Of a stretch of 64,000 bases of DNA, positions 48,800 to 57,869 are shown in pieces; the first letter of the stretch is position 1; the number at the start of each line of letters is the position of its first letter. The position numbers and the translations under genes are program-made. Below the pieces are notes generated by a model, which was given only the letters and a program-made list of their open reading frames with translations, was not told where the DNA came from and did not search any database. The stretch comes from Microbacterium allomyrinae (lineage in GTDB: Bacteria > Actinomycetota > Actinomycetes > Actinomycetales > Microbacteriaceae): the NCBI RefSeq assembly GCF_020682705.1, contig NZ_JAGTTN010000001.1, forward strand, positions 1 through 64,000, in the 5' to 3' direction.

Positions 48800-49876
48800 T
48801 CAGACGTTGAACCGGAATTCGACGACGTCGCCGTCCTGCATGACATAGTCCTTGCCCTCGAGGCGAGCCCTGCCCTTCGAGCGGGCCTCGACGACCGACC
48901 CGGTCTCGACCATGTCGTCGAACGAGATGACCTCGGCCTTGATGAAGCCCTTCTCGAAGTCCGTGTGGATCACCCCGGCTGCCTGCGGAGCCTTCCAGCC
49001 CTTGCCGATCGTCCACGCGCGCGCTTCTTTGGGACCGGCCGTGAGGTAGGTCTGCAGCCCGAGCGTGTCGAAGCCGATGCGGGCGAGCTGGTCGAGACCC
49101 GACTCGTCCTGGCCGGTCGACGCGAGCAGCTCCGCGGCATCCTCCGGATCGAGGTCGATGAGCTCCGACTCGATCTTCGCGTCGAGGAACACCGCCTTGG
49201 CCGGAGCGACCAGTGCCTCCAGGGCGGCTTTGCGGGCGGGATCCGTCAGCACCGCCTCGTCGACGTTGAAGACGAAGATGAAGGGCTTCGCGGTCAGCAG
49301 GCCCAGCTCTCGGATCGGCTCCAGATCGATCTTGGATGCCGACAGCAGTTCACCGCGCTGCAGGGCATCGCGAGCCGCGATCGCCGTCTCGAGGACAGAG
49401 GGGTCGAGCTTCTTGCCCTTGACCTCCTTCTCGTACCGCGTGATCGCCTTCTCGAGCGTCTCGAGGTCGGCGAGCTGCAGTTCCGCGTTGATGGTCTCCA
49501 TGTCGTTCTGCGGGTTCACCGCACCTTCGACGTGCACGACGTCGTCGTCGGCGAAGCCGCGCACGACCTGCGCGATCGCGTCGGCCTCGCGGATGTTCGC
49601 GAGGAACTTGTTGCCGAGCCCCTCGCCCTCGCTCGCACCGCGCACGATGCCCGCGATGTCGACGAACGACACCGCGGCGGGCAGAATGCGCTCCGAGTGG
49701 AAGATCTCGGCGAGCTTCTCGAGTCGCGGATCAGGCAGGTTCACCACGCCGATATTCGGCTCGATCGTCGCGAACGGGTAGTTCGCCGCGAGAACCTGGT
49801 TCTTGGTGAGTGCGTTGAAGAGGGTGGACTTGCCGACATTGGGCAGTCCGACGATGGCTATCGATAACTGTGACAT
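48800..49876 (-). CDS. ychF: Redox-regulated ribosome-binding ATPase YchF
   Basis: Obg-family P-loop protein of 358 residues that prefers ATP (OLA1/YchF). GLPNVGKSTLFNALT (residues 9-23), DIAGIVRGASEGEGLGNKFLANIREADAI (G3 and specific loop), NVDE in place of NKxD for ATP specificity, and the C-terminal TGS domain with YFTAGPKEARAW-like LTAGPKEARAW. Full length, housekeeping; last chromosomal gene before the prophage. Confidence 0.97.
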   Translation of the reverse strand: MSQLSIAIVGLPNVGKSTLFNALTKNQVLAANYPFATIEPNIGVVNLPDPRLEKLAEIFHSERILPAAVSFVDIAGIVRGASEGEGLGNKFLANIREADAIAQVVRGFADDDVVHVEGAVNPQNDMETINAELQLADLETLEKAITRYEKEVKGKKLDPSVLETAIAARDALQRGELLSASKIDLEPIRELGLLTAKPFIFVFNVDEAVLTDPARKAALEALVAPAKAVFLDAKIESELIDLDPEDAAELLASTGQDESGLDQLARIGFDTLGLQTYLTAGPKEARAWTIGKGWKAPQAAGVIHTDFEKGFIKAEVISFDDMVETGSVVEARSKGRARLEGKDYVMQDGDVVEFRFNV

Positions 49877-49960
49877 GACGACATCGAGCCTACCGGGCGC
49901 CCCATCGGACGCCCGCGTCCATGGGCGCGGGGGCGGCGCGCTCCTGGGTACGATGATCTG

Positions 49961-50806
49961 ATGCGCGCCCTCGCCGTCGCCGTCATACTGGTCATCGTCC
50001 TGGCCGCATGCACGACACCCTCCACAGCCGCGCCGCCAACCACCGTCGCCGAACCTCAGTCACGCCTCGACGCCGCGCTCGATCAGGGCTCCCCAATCAC
50101 CCTCTATGCGCTCGGATCATCCGTGGGCGTCGGCGCAGCAACTCCCGACCCGGAACGCCAGTCACCGCCCGCACGTCTGGCGCAGCACCTCGAGGCGCTC
50201 GGCGCCGGAGCAGTGACGCTGCACAACCTCTCGGTGAACGGCAGCGTCGCGTGGGGTGGAGTAAGCATCTGGCGCGACGCGATCGAACCGGCAAACCCAA
50301 CCGCTCTCCTGCTCACGTACGGCATGAACGACGGCGCCCCGGCCAGCTTCAACAGTGGCGAGACTCTCCCCGGCGCGATCGACTCAATGCGGACCATCGT
50401 TACCGAAGCACAGGCCCTCGGCGTCACAGTCTTCCTCGCGACCACCCCGAGCCCAAACACTGAACTGACCGACTTCTCGTTGCCGCCCGGCAACCCCGTC
50501 ATCTACCCGGAGATCGGCGGTGCCCCTCTCCCGGCCGACCCCGTGACCAACGTAGGGGGCGCACCATTCAGCGCCAGACACGCAATCTTCAACGAAGAGA
50601 CCCGCGCCCTCGGCGCCGCACTGCATGCCACCATCCTCGACGTCGAACCGTCGTGGACATTCTGGGTCGCCAATTTCGGCGAGGCGTCGGTCTACGACGG
50701 CGGCGAATACGTGCACCCGAACCTACTCGGCCATGAGGTTTCCTACGGCGCGGCGATCCGCGCACTCACGCGGCCCATCAACACAAAAGGCGCCCCGCCC
50801 CGCTGA
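49961..50806 (+). CDS. SGNH-hydrolase-fold lipoprotein beside the prophage
   Basis: 281 residues. Signal with lipobox LAAC (Cys16), then a Thr/Pro linker. SGNH blocks: LYALGSSVG (block I, with Ser in GSS where GDS is usual), NGS (block II), TYGMNDG (block III, Asn) and YVHPN (block V, His). The same block-I and block-V wording occurs in the phage tail protein at 50844-52208, so the two are related. ATG preceded by TACGAT at 6 nt, probably leaderless. Either chromosomal or carried by the prophage. Confidence 0.75.
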   Translation: MRALAVAVILVIVLAACTTPSTAAPPTTVAEPQSRLDAALDQGSPITLYALGSSVGVGAATPDPERQSPPARLAQHLEALGAGAVTLHNLSVNGSVAWGGVSIWRDAIEPANPTALLLTYGMNDGAPASFNSGETLPGAIDSMRTIVTEAQALGVTVFLATTPSPNTELTDFSLPPGNPVIYPEIGGAPLPADPVTNVGGAPFSARHAIFNEETRALGAALHATILDVEPSWTFWVANFGEASVYDGGEYVHPNLLGHEVSYGAAIRALTRPINTKGAPPR

Positions 50807-50829
50807 CCGAAGTCAACGAGGCGGGGCGG
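50795..50829. terminator. Hairpin between convergent SGNH genes
   Basis: CCGCCCCGC (50795-50803) and GCGGGGCGG (50821-50829) pair around a 17-base loop; it overlaps the lipoprotein stop and precedes the stop of the minus-strand tail gene. Confidence 0.55.
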
Positions 50830-50843
50830 CATATCGCGCGGGC

Positions 50844-52208
50844 TCAGTAGCGGTATTCCCAGTCGAGGACACTGGTCGAGCCGGATGCGAACGTGGTCAC
50901 GCTGACATCGAGCGATGCCCCGGTCGTGGTGAATCCGGTGATCAGTTGATTCTGGGCGGCGTTCGCTTTCGCGTTCGCCATGTCGGCCACGCCGACACTG
51001 TCGACGTCGCTCACCACCAGACAGCGACGCACCGACTGATACCCACCGCCAGCGGTGCCGTACACGGTGAGTTCCCCTCGGGTGCCCTCAGGGATGGAGA
51101 TCACCCCGGAAGCGCCGGAAGCGAGCACCAGTTGACCGCGCAGCACGCCCGGCTCCCCCGACTGCAAGCGGGCATTGCGGAAGGCTCGCGCGAGGGAGCG
51201 GTAGCCGGCGCCGTACGATGCGTCGATCGCCGCGGTGTTCGGGTGCACGTACTCCGCCCCCGAGTACAAGGCGTCATACCCGGTCGGCGCGGTCGCCGCG
51301 GCGATGAGGAACAGCATCCCCGCATCGACACAGATCGCGCCCTTCTCGGCCGCGACGGCACGGATGCCGTCATTGCCCTGGTTGAACCGGGCCAGCGTCT
51401 GCACCGTCTGCCCCGTGGGGAGCGTGATCGTCGGTGTCTCCGTGGCCGGGTACCCCGGCCACTGGTAGACGTTCGTCGCCGGGTAGATGATGCCCGACAC
51501 CCGATCCGCCACCGCCAGCCCGCCACTGTTCGGGATCCGTCCCGGGTGCGGGTGCGGGGTCGTCGCGGTCACGACGAGCGCGCGCAGACTGTTGCAGTAG
51601 TCGAACAGCCGGCGCGACTCTGCCAGGAATCCGTACACCGGAGGAGCCACGTCGTACGACTGGCCTTTGTGCCACGCGGCGCCCTGGAAGTCGTTCATCC
51701 CGGGAATGTGCAGAAGGACGTCGGGGGCGCCGTTCGTGCCCACGTGCGCTTTCAGTGGCGCAAGCCACTGGTTCGCGACGGACCCGTCGATGCAGAGGTT
51801 CGCCGACGTCCAGTCACACGTACCCATCGGGTCGAGTGCGGCCTTCATCGCCGCGATGAACAGCGGCAGCGGCGCCTCGGTCGCCGGGTTCGTCACGCCA
51901 CCAGCGAGGCCGACCGATGACCCGATGGAATAGACCCTGATCGTGGGGCGTGAGTTCGGCTTCGCCTCCGCGATCTTCGACCGCACCTTCCGCAGCCCCG
52001 GCAGGCCCGCGATGCCGTCCGCGAAACCGTCACGGACTGCGGTCGCGACGGCCTGCGCGCGGGCGCCGGTCTGCGCGGCCGACCCTGATGTGCCGAGCCA
52101 TCCGCCAACCGCAGCGTCCCCCGGTACTGCGTTCACGCCCGGCAGTCCGATCGGCCCCTGGATCCCCTGCTTGCCGCGCAGCTGCGCGATCACCTGATAC
52201 TCGGTCAT
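50844..52208 (-). CDS. Phage tail protein with SGNH-hydrolase-like domain
   Basis: 454 residues. N-terminal ~45 residues include a short collagen-like stretch (GIQGPIGLPGVNAVPGD), common in tail-fibre connectors; residues ~90-330 carry SGNH blocks (YSIGSSVG, IDGSVANQW, IPGMNDF, YVHPN); the last ~115 residues are beta-rich. Likely a receptor-binding or glycan-deacylating tail-tip protein. Last gene of the late operon, overlapping the upstream gene by 4 nt. Confidence 0.82.
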   Translation of the reverse strand: MTEYQVIAQLRGKQGIQGPIGLPGVNAVPGDAAVGGWLGTSGSAAQTGARAQAVATAVRDGFADGIAGLPGLRKVRSKIAEAKPNSRPTIRVYSIGSSVGLAGGVTNPATEAPLPLFIAAMKAALDPMGTCDWTSANLCIDGSVANQWLAPLKAHVGTNGAPDVLLHIPGMNDFQGAAWHKGQSYDVAPPVYGFLAESRRLFDYCNSLRALVVTATTPHPHPGRIPNSGGLAVADRVSGIIYPATNVYQWPGYPATETPTITLPTGQTVQTLARFNQGNDGIRAVAAEKGAICVDAGMLFLIAAATAPTGYDALYSGAEYVHPNTAAIDASYGAGYRSLARAFRNARLQSGEPGVLRGQLVLASGASGVISIPEGTRGELTVYGTAGGGYQSVRRCLVVSDVDSVGVADMANAKANAAQNQLITGFTTTGASLDVSVTTFASGSTSVLDWEYRY

Positions 52209-52669
52209 CCGGTCACTCTCCTCAGTTCGCCCGTCCCAGAAACGGCCTCGTTGTCAGGGTCACCAGGACCGGAATGCAGCCACCATCCGCGATACCCGAC
52301 TGGCGGGTCGGCGATCGAGACGAGCACGGTGTACATCGTGAGATCCGTTGCGAGCAGTTGCGAGATCGGCCCACCGATCGGGCCGGGGAACAGCACCAAC
52401 GATCGCCACTCCTCGAACGACCGCCCGTCCGGGTCGTCGGGATTGATAAGCCAATCCATGACCGGCGTATAGAAGACCCCCGGCGAGTTGTCCAGCCACA
52501 CCGTGAATGCGCCTGTGCCGGCGTCGAGCGCAGCCTGCGCCCACGTGGATACCAGCAACGCGTCACCGAGGTTCGGCCCGTTTGGGCGGAACCACAGCCG
52601 CGGCGCCCGCCCGGACAGCGCAGTGTGCGTGTGGTCATAAACATTCCCGGTAACCGATACCAGAGACAT
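52205..52669 (-). CDS. Phage tail-associated protein
   Basis: 154 residues, beta-rich with Trp and Gly, no membrane segment. VTGNVYDHTHTALSGRAPRLWFRPNGPN resembles the start of tail-fibre-associated proteins found just before receptor-binding proteins in actinophages. A strong AGGAAG precedes the ATG. Overlaps the SGNH tail gene (ATGA). Confidence 0.65.
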   Translation of the reverse strand: MSLVSVTGNVYDHTHTALSGRAPRLWFRPNGPNLGDALLVSTWAQAALDAGTGAFTVWLDNSPGVFYTPVMDWLINPDDPDGRSFEEWRSLVLFPGPIGGPISQLLATDLTMYTVLVSIADPPVGYRGWWLHSGPGDPDNEAVSGTGELRRVTG

Positions 52670-52710
52670 CGAGACTTCCTTTCTTGATAATGTATATACG
52701 TTCGTATTAC
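52663..52710 (+). promoter_or_regulatory. Moron promoter with palindrome at the start site
   Basis: GAGACA (52663-52668) and GATAAT (52686-52691), 17 bp apart, predict a start near 52698. ATACG-TT-CGTAT (52696-52707) sits on it, in a notably AT-rich patch. An RHH protein encoded directly downstream could bind the palindrome. Confidence 0.55.
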
Positions 52711-52734
52711 GCTCTCCATATGGGAAGAGAGCCG

Positions 52735-52872
52735 ATGCCAGTCCGCGCGGTCCGATGCGGACCTATCTGGGACGAAGCGAAAACCGTCGCCGATGAGAAC
52801 GGCGACATCCTCAGCGAGATCATCCGAGAAGAGCTCGAGCGCTACGTCGCCCGGAAAGGCAAGAAGAAATGA
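52735..52872 (+). CDS. Ribbon-helix-helix DNA-binding protein (moron)
   Basis: 45 residues with a CopG/Arc-type RHH pattern: beta strand PVRAVRC, helix A PIWDEAKTVADENG, helix B ILSEIIREELERYVARK. ATG 52735 has GGAAGAGAG upstream; ATG 52720 is in frame without one. Opposite in direction to the surrounding tail genes; overlaps the next gene (ATGA). Probably an autorepressor. Confidence 0.7.
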   Translation: MPVRAVRCGPIWDEAKTVADENGDILSEIIREELERYVARKGKKK

Positions 52873-53360
52873 AGCGCGGAGCACTCATCGGCACGATCGC
52901 CGCAGCCGTCCTCGTCCTCGGTGGCGCCGGAGTCGGCGCAGCCATCGCCGCCACACAGGCACCCGACGCTGCACCGACACCGATCGTCACCACCGCAGAG
53001 ACTCCCGCCTCAAGCGAGCCCGCGTCTCCTCCCGCGCCCACGGACACCACTGGGCCGCTCGTCGCCGAAGAGCCGAGCGAAGGACGCGACGAGGCCGCGT
53101 TCCTCGCATTCGTCCGTCTGCGCCAGGCGACCTATCCGACTCAGATCCCGAACGCGACCGACGAGGATCTGATCGCGACGGGGGACATTGCTTGCGCCCG
53201 CCTCTCCGATGGACTGGCGGAAGGCAAGACCGACGCGCAGATTGTAGACGGGCTGTCCGTAATCGAGGGTGAGGCGAAGTCTGATGCAGGTTACTTCTCA
53301 GACAGCGGCGTGATCATCGCGAGTGCGCAGATGAACCTGTGCCCGGAGACGATCGGCTAG
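52869..53360 (+). CDS. Secreted DUF732-like protein (moron)
   Basis: 163 residues. Signal/anchor helix (GTIAAAVLVLGGAGVGAAIAA), a Pro/Thr/Ala linker to about residue 70, and a C-terminal helical domain with two Cys (DIACARLS, NLCPE) that would form a disulfide, as in the mycobacterial secreted DUF732 family. The plus-strand TAG stop and the minus-strand stop of the tail gene share the bases CTAG at 53357-53360. Surface-exposed lysogen function is likely but unknown. Confidence 0.7.
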   Translation: MKRGALIGTIAAAVLVLGGAGVGAAIAATQAPDAAPTPIVTTAETPASSEPASPPAPTDTTGPLVAEEPSEGRDEAAFLAFVRLRQATYPTQIPNATDEDLIATGDIACARLSDGLAEGKTDAQIVDGLSVIEGEAKSDAGYFSDSGVIIASAQMNLCPETIG

Positions 53361-53992
53361 ACCACCCGGAAGACGTTGTTCGACGTGTCGGCCCACAGGC
53401 ACCCGACCGGCGCGCCGTTCGAGGATGCGGAGGTTCGCGTCGGGATGCCGGAAAGCTGAATCCCCGTGCTGGTGACGCGTACCGATCGGGTGCCGAAGTT
53501 CAGGCGGGCTCCCGAGCTATCAATCTCGATCCACCCACCGGAACCGGTGGAGTAGAGGCCCAGCATCCCGGCCGTCGCGTACACCTCTGGTCCGCCTGCG
53601 AACTTCACGGAACCGCCGTTGCTCGACGGATCCAGCACCATCGTCCCGACGTAGACCTTCCCGTCCTCTATCCGCACGTCGCCGGCTTCGATGCGCCCGC
53701 CGTCGACCTTGATGTAGCCGCCCGACTTGACGAGCAGGTTCCCGAAGAGCTCGATGAGTCCGTGCACGGTGAGGATGCCGAGGCCCTCAAGGATGATCCG
53801 CCCCACGGTGCGCAACACCCCGGTGATGAACGCGGACCCCTGAACGATCAGCCCGTCCTCGGATGCCACCCGCAACGCCCCGCGGGTGATCGACGTATAC
53901 CCCACGGGCGAGGTCGTCTCCAGATCGTGGATCCGTCGTTTCAGATCCCGGAGTGCCGCGTCGTAGTCGTCTAGATCAAGAACCTTTGCCAT
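53357..53992 (-). CDS. Phage minor tail protein
   Basis: 211 residues: an N-terminal coiled segment (DDYDAALRDLKRRIHDLE) and a beta-helical middle with repeated VKSGGYIKVDGGRIEAGDVRIEDG-like turns, as in siphovirus tail-tip/fibre connectors. Starts one base inside the stop of the preceding gene (TAATG). Confidence 0.7.
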   Translation of the reverse strand: MAKVLDLDDYDAALRDLKRRIHDLETTSPVGYTSITRGALRVASEDGLIVQGSAFITGVLRTVGRIILEGLGILTVHGLIELFGNLLVKSGGYIKVDGGRIEAGDVRIEDGKVYVGTMVLDPSSNGGSVKFAGGPEVYATAGMLGLYSTGSGGWIEIDSSGARLNFGTRSVRVTSTGIQLSGIPTRTSASSNGAPVGCLWADTSNNVFRVV

Positions 53993-55062
53993 TACTGCAT
54001 CCCTACTTTCAGCTTGCGTGTCATGTCCCCGGAAAGCCCGACGACCTTCGCGACCGTTGTCGCGTCCTCCATGAACTCGTCGCCCTGCACCAGCAGACGC
54101 AACGTCGACCCGACGCGCACATTCGGGAACGCTTCCTCGACGGGCAGCGTGTCGGCCTTCACCTGAGCGACGGGGGCCTTTGCTACCTGCAACTCCCCCA
54201 TCGACAGGGTGTCGAGAGTGCCCTGATCATCGACCGACTTGAATGATCGGGTGGCTTCCAGTCGGACGGGGAAGACCCCGAGTCCGCCCGCGATCCCCAG
54301 CCGCATATCCTCGTCGGATCCCATGCCCAACCCGAATACTCCGGTCAGAGTGCCGAGCGCGTCCGTCTTCTGCTTGACCCCGCCGACCGGGGAATCTTCC
54401 GCCGTCACCACCCACTCCGATGACGGGCCGGTCAGCCGCGGCGTGCCGATCTCGAGCACCCATTCCAGCCGGCCAGCGGGCGACCAACGCGGACGGAAGT
54501 ACACGTCTGGCCCGCCGTCCGAGTCCTGAATCTCGGTCAGCATCTTCTCGGCCGATGCGAGCGACGAGAAGTGCCATCGCCGCGTCTCGCCGCCCGCCTC
54601 GTCGGCCGGGAGCACGATGGGGAAGTGATACCCATCCCCCGGCGTCGAGAGCGTCGCACGCGCCACCACAGCCCGCACCAGCCCGCGGAGCGACTTACCC
54701 GAAACCTCGAAGAACCCGCCCGGTGTGTACGTCTCTTGCGCCGTCACGAGCCGCCGATCGAGCACCAGGCGGAACTCATCATGCGTGACGGTCAGCTTCC
54801 CGCTGTCACGATCCCACTCGTGGCCGGTCACCAGACCGGCGTACACCGGTTCCCCGTCCCAGCACACGACCAGAGCCCGCGACCACGGCGACACCAGACC
54901 CCGCCAAATGTCCCCCGCGGGCGCATCCGCCTCCCGCAAGCTGAACGTATGCGACCCCGAACCGATCGTGCCATTCACTCCGGTCGACCAGTTCCCCGCG
55001 GTCGGCTCGACCGTCAGAAGCTGACTGCCTGTCGAGGAGTTACAGAATACGAACGACCACAT
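53992..55062 (-). CDS. Phage minor tail protein (tail-tip, Tal-like)
   Basis: 356 residues, mainly beta. Position directly after the distal-tail protein and the order tape measure, Dit, this gene, fit the tail-associated hub protein of siphoviruses (DUF5047-like). No catalytic motif recognised. Confidence 0.7.
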   Translation of the reverse strand: MWSFVFCNSSTGSQLLTVEPTAGNWSTGVNGTIGSGSHTFSLREADAPAGDIWRGLVSPWSRALVVCWDGEPVYAGLVTGHEWDRDSGKLTVTHDEFRLVLDRRLVTAQETYTPGGFFEVSGKSLRGLVRAVVARATLSTPGDGYHFPIVLPADEAGGETRRWHFSSLASAEKMLTEIQDSDGGPDVYFRPRWSPAGRLEWVLEIGTPRLTGPSSEWVVTAEDSPVGGVKQKTDALGTLTGVFGLGMGSDEDMRLGIAGGLGVFPVRLEATRSFKSVDDQGTLDTLSMGELQVAKAPVAQVKADTLPVEEAFPNVRVGSTLRLLVQGDEFMEDATTVAKVVGLSGDMTRKLKVGMQ

Positions 55063-55073
55063 GGCGCCTCCTC

Positions 55074-55826
55074 TCAGATGAATGTGTCAACGACCTTCAC
55101 CGCCAGCGAGCCCGTCCCGGAAACCGGGACGAGCGTGTGCGCAACCTGCAACCCGGGAGGGATCGCCCATGTCTCCGCGCGCCCCACTGCGCCCACCTGT
55201 AGAGCCCCGTCGAGGTACACCCGTCCGGTGCGCATCTCGACCCGGTGAACATGCCCCGCCGCCAGCGGCTGCGTCACATCGAAATGCCGCCCCGCGGGGC
55301 CGGTGATCGTGTACCCGTCCGGCATGTTCGTGAGTGCGACGACGTCGATCGTCGGGGATGCGCGGAACGTCCCGTAGTGAAACGCCGTCTGCCCCGGTCC
55401 GTACGTGTGGGACTCGCCATACCGGCGCGGATCCGGCGACCACAGCAGAAGCTGAAACGTCGCCAGCCGTCCGTACGCCTCGACCGTCGTATCGGGCTTG
55501 TCGTGTCGGCCGACGACCGCTTTCAGTGACGACGACGCCTCATCGACCACCGCCGTCGCGAAGGAACCGTCAGCGAGCACCCCGGCCAGCCGCCGTAGCT
55601 GTCGTTCCTGGTCGACCGGCCCATCGGATATCAGTTCACCGTCGACCGTGATCACCCGGCCCGACAGATACCCGGGCGCCGAGAACGCGCCGTGACCGGT
55701 CGCACGCGCTTCCTGCTCACGACGCATCCCCGGACTATCCGTCCAGCCCGTCAGATCCACCAGCCCGAACGGCGAAGATCCCCCGTCCCCCTCGATCAAC
55801 AGCCCGCCAACGCGAACACGGATCAC
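55074..55826 (-). CDS. Phage distal tail protein (Dit-like)
   Basis: 250 residues. GRVITVDGELI in the N-terminal half and LWSPDPRRYG in the middle are typical of Dit/siphovirus tail-component proteins, which form the hexameric ring below the tape measure. Immediately follows the tape-measure gene. Confidence 0.8.
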   Translation of the reverse strand: MIRVRVGGLLIEGDGGSSPFGLVDLTGWTDSPGMRREQEARATGHGAFSAPGYLSGRVITVDGELISDGPVDQERQLRRLAGVLADGSFATAVVDEASSSLKAVVGRHDKPDTTVEAYGRLATFQLLLWSPDPRRYGESHTYGPGQTAFHYGTFRASPTIDVVALTNMPDGYTITGPAGRHFDVTQPLAAGHVHRVEMRTGRVYLDGALQVGAVGRAETWAIPPGLQVAHTLVPVSGTGSLAVKVVDTFI

Positions 55827-55828
55827 CG

Positions 55829-57865
55829 TTACCTCCTCAGTCCACGGCTCGACCGCGCCGCAGCGATATCGGCAAGCTCGAGCTCATCCATGCCCGGACT
55901 CGGGTGAATGTTCTGCACGAGCGTGATGTCCGAACCGCCCGAGCTATCGCGGGTAGCCGCGCCCGCCGAGTACGCGGTGCGCAGTTCGGCCTGATACGAG
56001 TCGTACGGCGCGATGACCTCACGACCGCCCGGGTTGTCGCCCACGATCGCGAGCATCGGCCCATTGGTCACGGTGCCCGTCGCCAGTCGTGGGATCGCGA
56101 CGTTCGGTATCAGACCGATGTTGATCCCGACGACACCGCCGACATCGTTCACGGCGCCGATCATCGAGTTGATGAGATCGATGGCACCGTTCACGCCGCC
56201 CTCGATCCAGCCGAGCACGCCATTCCAGATGTCGCGGACGACGAGGCCCAGCCCGGTCCACGTGTTGGACCAGGTGTCGGAGATCAGTTGGAGCCCGACG
56301 ACGATGATCGAGTTCAGCCAGTTGACGGCGTTCGTCACGGGCGTGACGATCCAGTTCGTCCAGGCTTCGGAGATCACCCGTCCGACCTCGCCCCAGAATC
56401 CGTTCCACCAGCCGAGGAACCCCGTCAGCACGCCATTCATCCAGCCCAAGAATCCGGACCACGCTGCGCCGATCCAGGCGATGACGGCATCCCAGTTCTG
56501 AGCGAGCCAGATCCCGGCGAGCACCAGCAGCCCGATCGCGACGATGATCGCGAGGATGATCCACGTAATGGGCGACGCGAGCCAGGCCGCGTTCTGCGCC
56601 CACTGCACGGCGGTCTGTATTGCCTGCGCCGCGGCGATCACCTTCATGGCGCCCGCGGCGAGAATGATCCCTGTCGCGATCACCCCGACGACACCCGCGA
56701 GGACCATGATCACGTCGGTGTTCTGCGACGCCCAATCAGCGAAACCACCGAGGCCACCCAGTAGCTCGGTGATCATCGGTAGCAGTGTGGTTCCGATGCT
56801 CGCCGCAGTGAGCTCGAACGAACGCTGGATCTCTACCCACGACGTCGCAGCGTTTCCGCCCGCCGTGTCGGCCATGGCCTGCGTCGCGCCCGACACATCG
56901 CCCAGCCCCCCGCTGATGTCGGCGAGCGAGTCGAGGAACCCCGGAATCTCGTTGGTGCCCAGATCCTCCAGAGGGGTGCCGAACAGGGCGATCGCGGCGT
57001 TCGCCTGAGCGACGGGATCCTGGATGCCGAGCAGACCGTCAACGATCTGTAGAAAGCCCTGCTTGCCCTGCTCGCCGCCCGCGAGGAGCTTGGCCGACAT
57101 CTCCTCCGCAGACAGCCCCGCGGCCTCGTACGCGGCGACAGACGCCGTGCTCATGTCCGTGCCACGGATCGACAGCTCCTTGACCGCGTCACCGGTCTTA
57201 TCGATCCCGTACATTCCCTTCTCGGATGCCGCGACGAGCGCGCTCATCGCGGCCTCGCCGTCCATCCCGATGCCGGCGAAGAATGGACCGTACTCGTCCA
57301 CCGCGTCGAGGATGTCGCCACGCACCGCAGCGGGCACCTTCTGCAGCGTCGCGGTGAGAAGGTCGAGCCCTTCCTGCGCGGAGCCCGCCAGACCGGTCGA
57401 GATCATCTGACCGACGACCTGAGAGATACGGTCCGCCTCGAGTTCGAACCCGCCCGAGATCGTCAGCACGCCCTCGGTGATGCCCTGCAACTCGTCCACG
57501 GATGCGTCACGCATCCCCTGAATCGAGGTGATGACACCGGCCGTCGCGGACTGCACCTCCTCGAGCGAGCCGCCGAACGCGTTGCCGTACGCGTTCGCCG
57601 CGGACTCGCCGGCTACCGCCGCCTGCTCCTGCGTCAGACCGAGGCTCGCCGCGAGTTGATCGCTGGATGCCTCGAGCCCGACCGCAGCACCGCTGACCCC
57701 GACCGCTGCGGCGCCGAGCAGGGCGAGCGCGCCCGCCGACCCGGCTGCCGCAGCGTCGAGCCCGTCGCTCCACTTCTCAAACCGCGCCTTCGACCGGTCC
57801 ACCTTGTCGAGCTCGCTGTCATCGACCAGCAGCCGTGTGATGAGATCCGTCCCAGATCCGGCCAT
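55829..57865 (-). CDS. Phage tape measure protein
   Basis: 678 residues of repeated Ala/Gly-rich helices with hydrophobic segments around 370-420 and 440-470 (the transmembrane stretch delivered to the host membrane). The start FITRLLVDDSELD-like LITRLLVDDSELDKVDRSK is family-typical. The length would give a tail of about 100 nm at 0.15 nm per residue (inference). Confidence 0.92.
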   Translation of the reverse strand: MAGSGTDLITRLLVDDSELDKVDRSKARFEKWSDGLDAAAAGSAGALALLGAAAVGVSGAAVGLEASSDQLAASLGLTQEQAAVAGESAANAYGNAFGGSLEEVQSATAGVITSIQGMRDASVDELQGITEGVLTISGGFELEADRISQVVGQMISTGLAGSAQEGLDLLTATLQKVPAAVRGDILDAVDEYGPFFAGIGMDGEAAMSALVAASEKGMYGIDKTGDAVKELSIRGTDMSTASVAAYEAAGLSAEEMSAKLLAGGEQGKQGFLQIVDGLLGIQDPVAQANAAIALFGTPLEDLGTNEIPGFLDSLADISGGLGDVSGATQAMADTAGGNAATSWVEIQRSFELTAASIGTTLLPMITELLGGLGGFADWASQNTDVIMVLAGVVGVIATGIILAAGAMKVIAAAQAIQTAVQWAQNAAWLASPITWIILAIIVAIGLLVLAGIWLAQNWDAVIAWIGAAWSGFLGWMNGVLTGFLGWWNGFWGEVGRVISEAWTNWIVTPVTNAVNWLNSIIVVGLQLISDTWSNTWTGLGLVVRDIWNGVLGWIEGGVNGAIDLINSMIGAVNDVGGVVGINIGLIPNVAIPRLATGTVTNGPMLAIVGDNPGGREVIAPYDSYQAELRTAYSAGAATRDSSGGSDITLVQNIHPSPGMDELELADIAAARSSRGLRR

Positions 57866-57869
57866 GCGA

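Noticed and set aside
48132..49016. Longer start for the alpha/beta hydrolase
   Set aside because: The upstream part is antisense-like Arg/Gly sequence overlapping ychF; ATG 48722 has a ribosome site.
49877..49960. tRNA serving as prophage att site
   Set aside because: No cloverleaf can be drawn in this gap.
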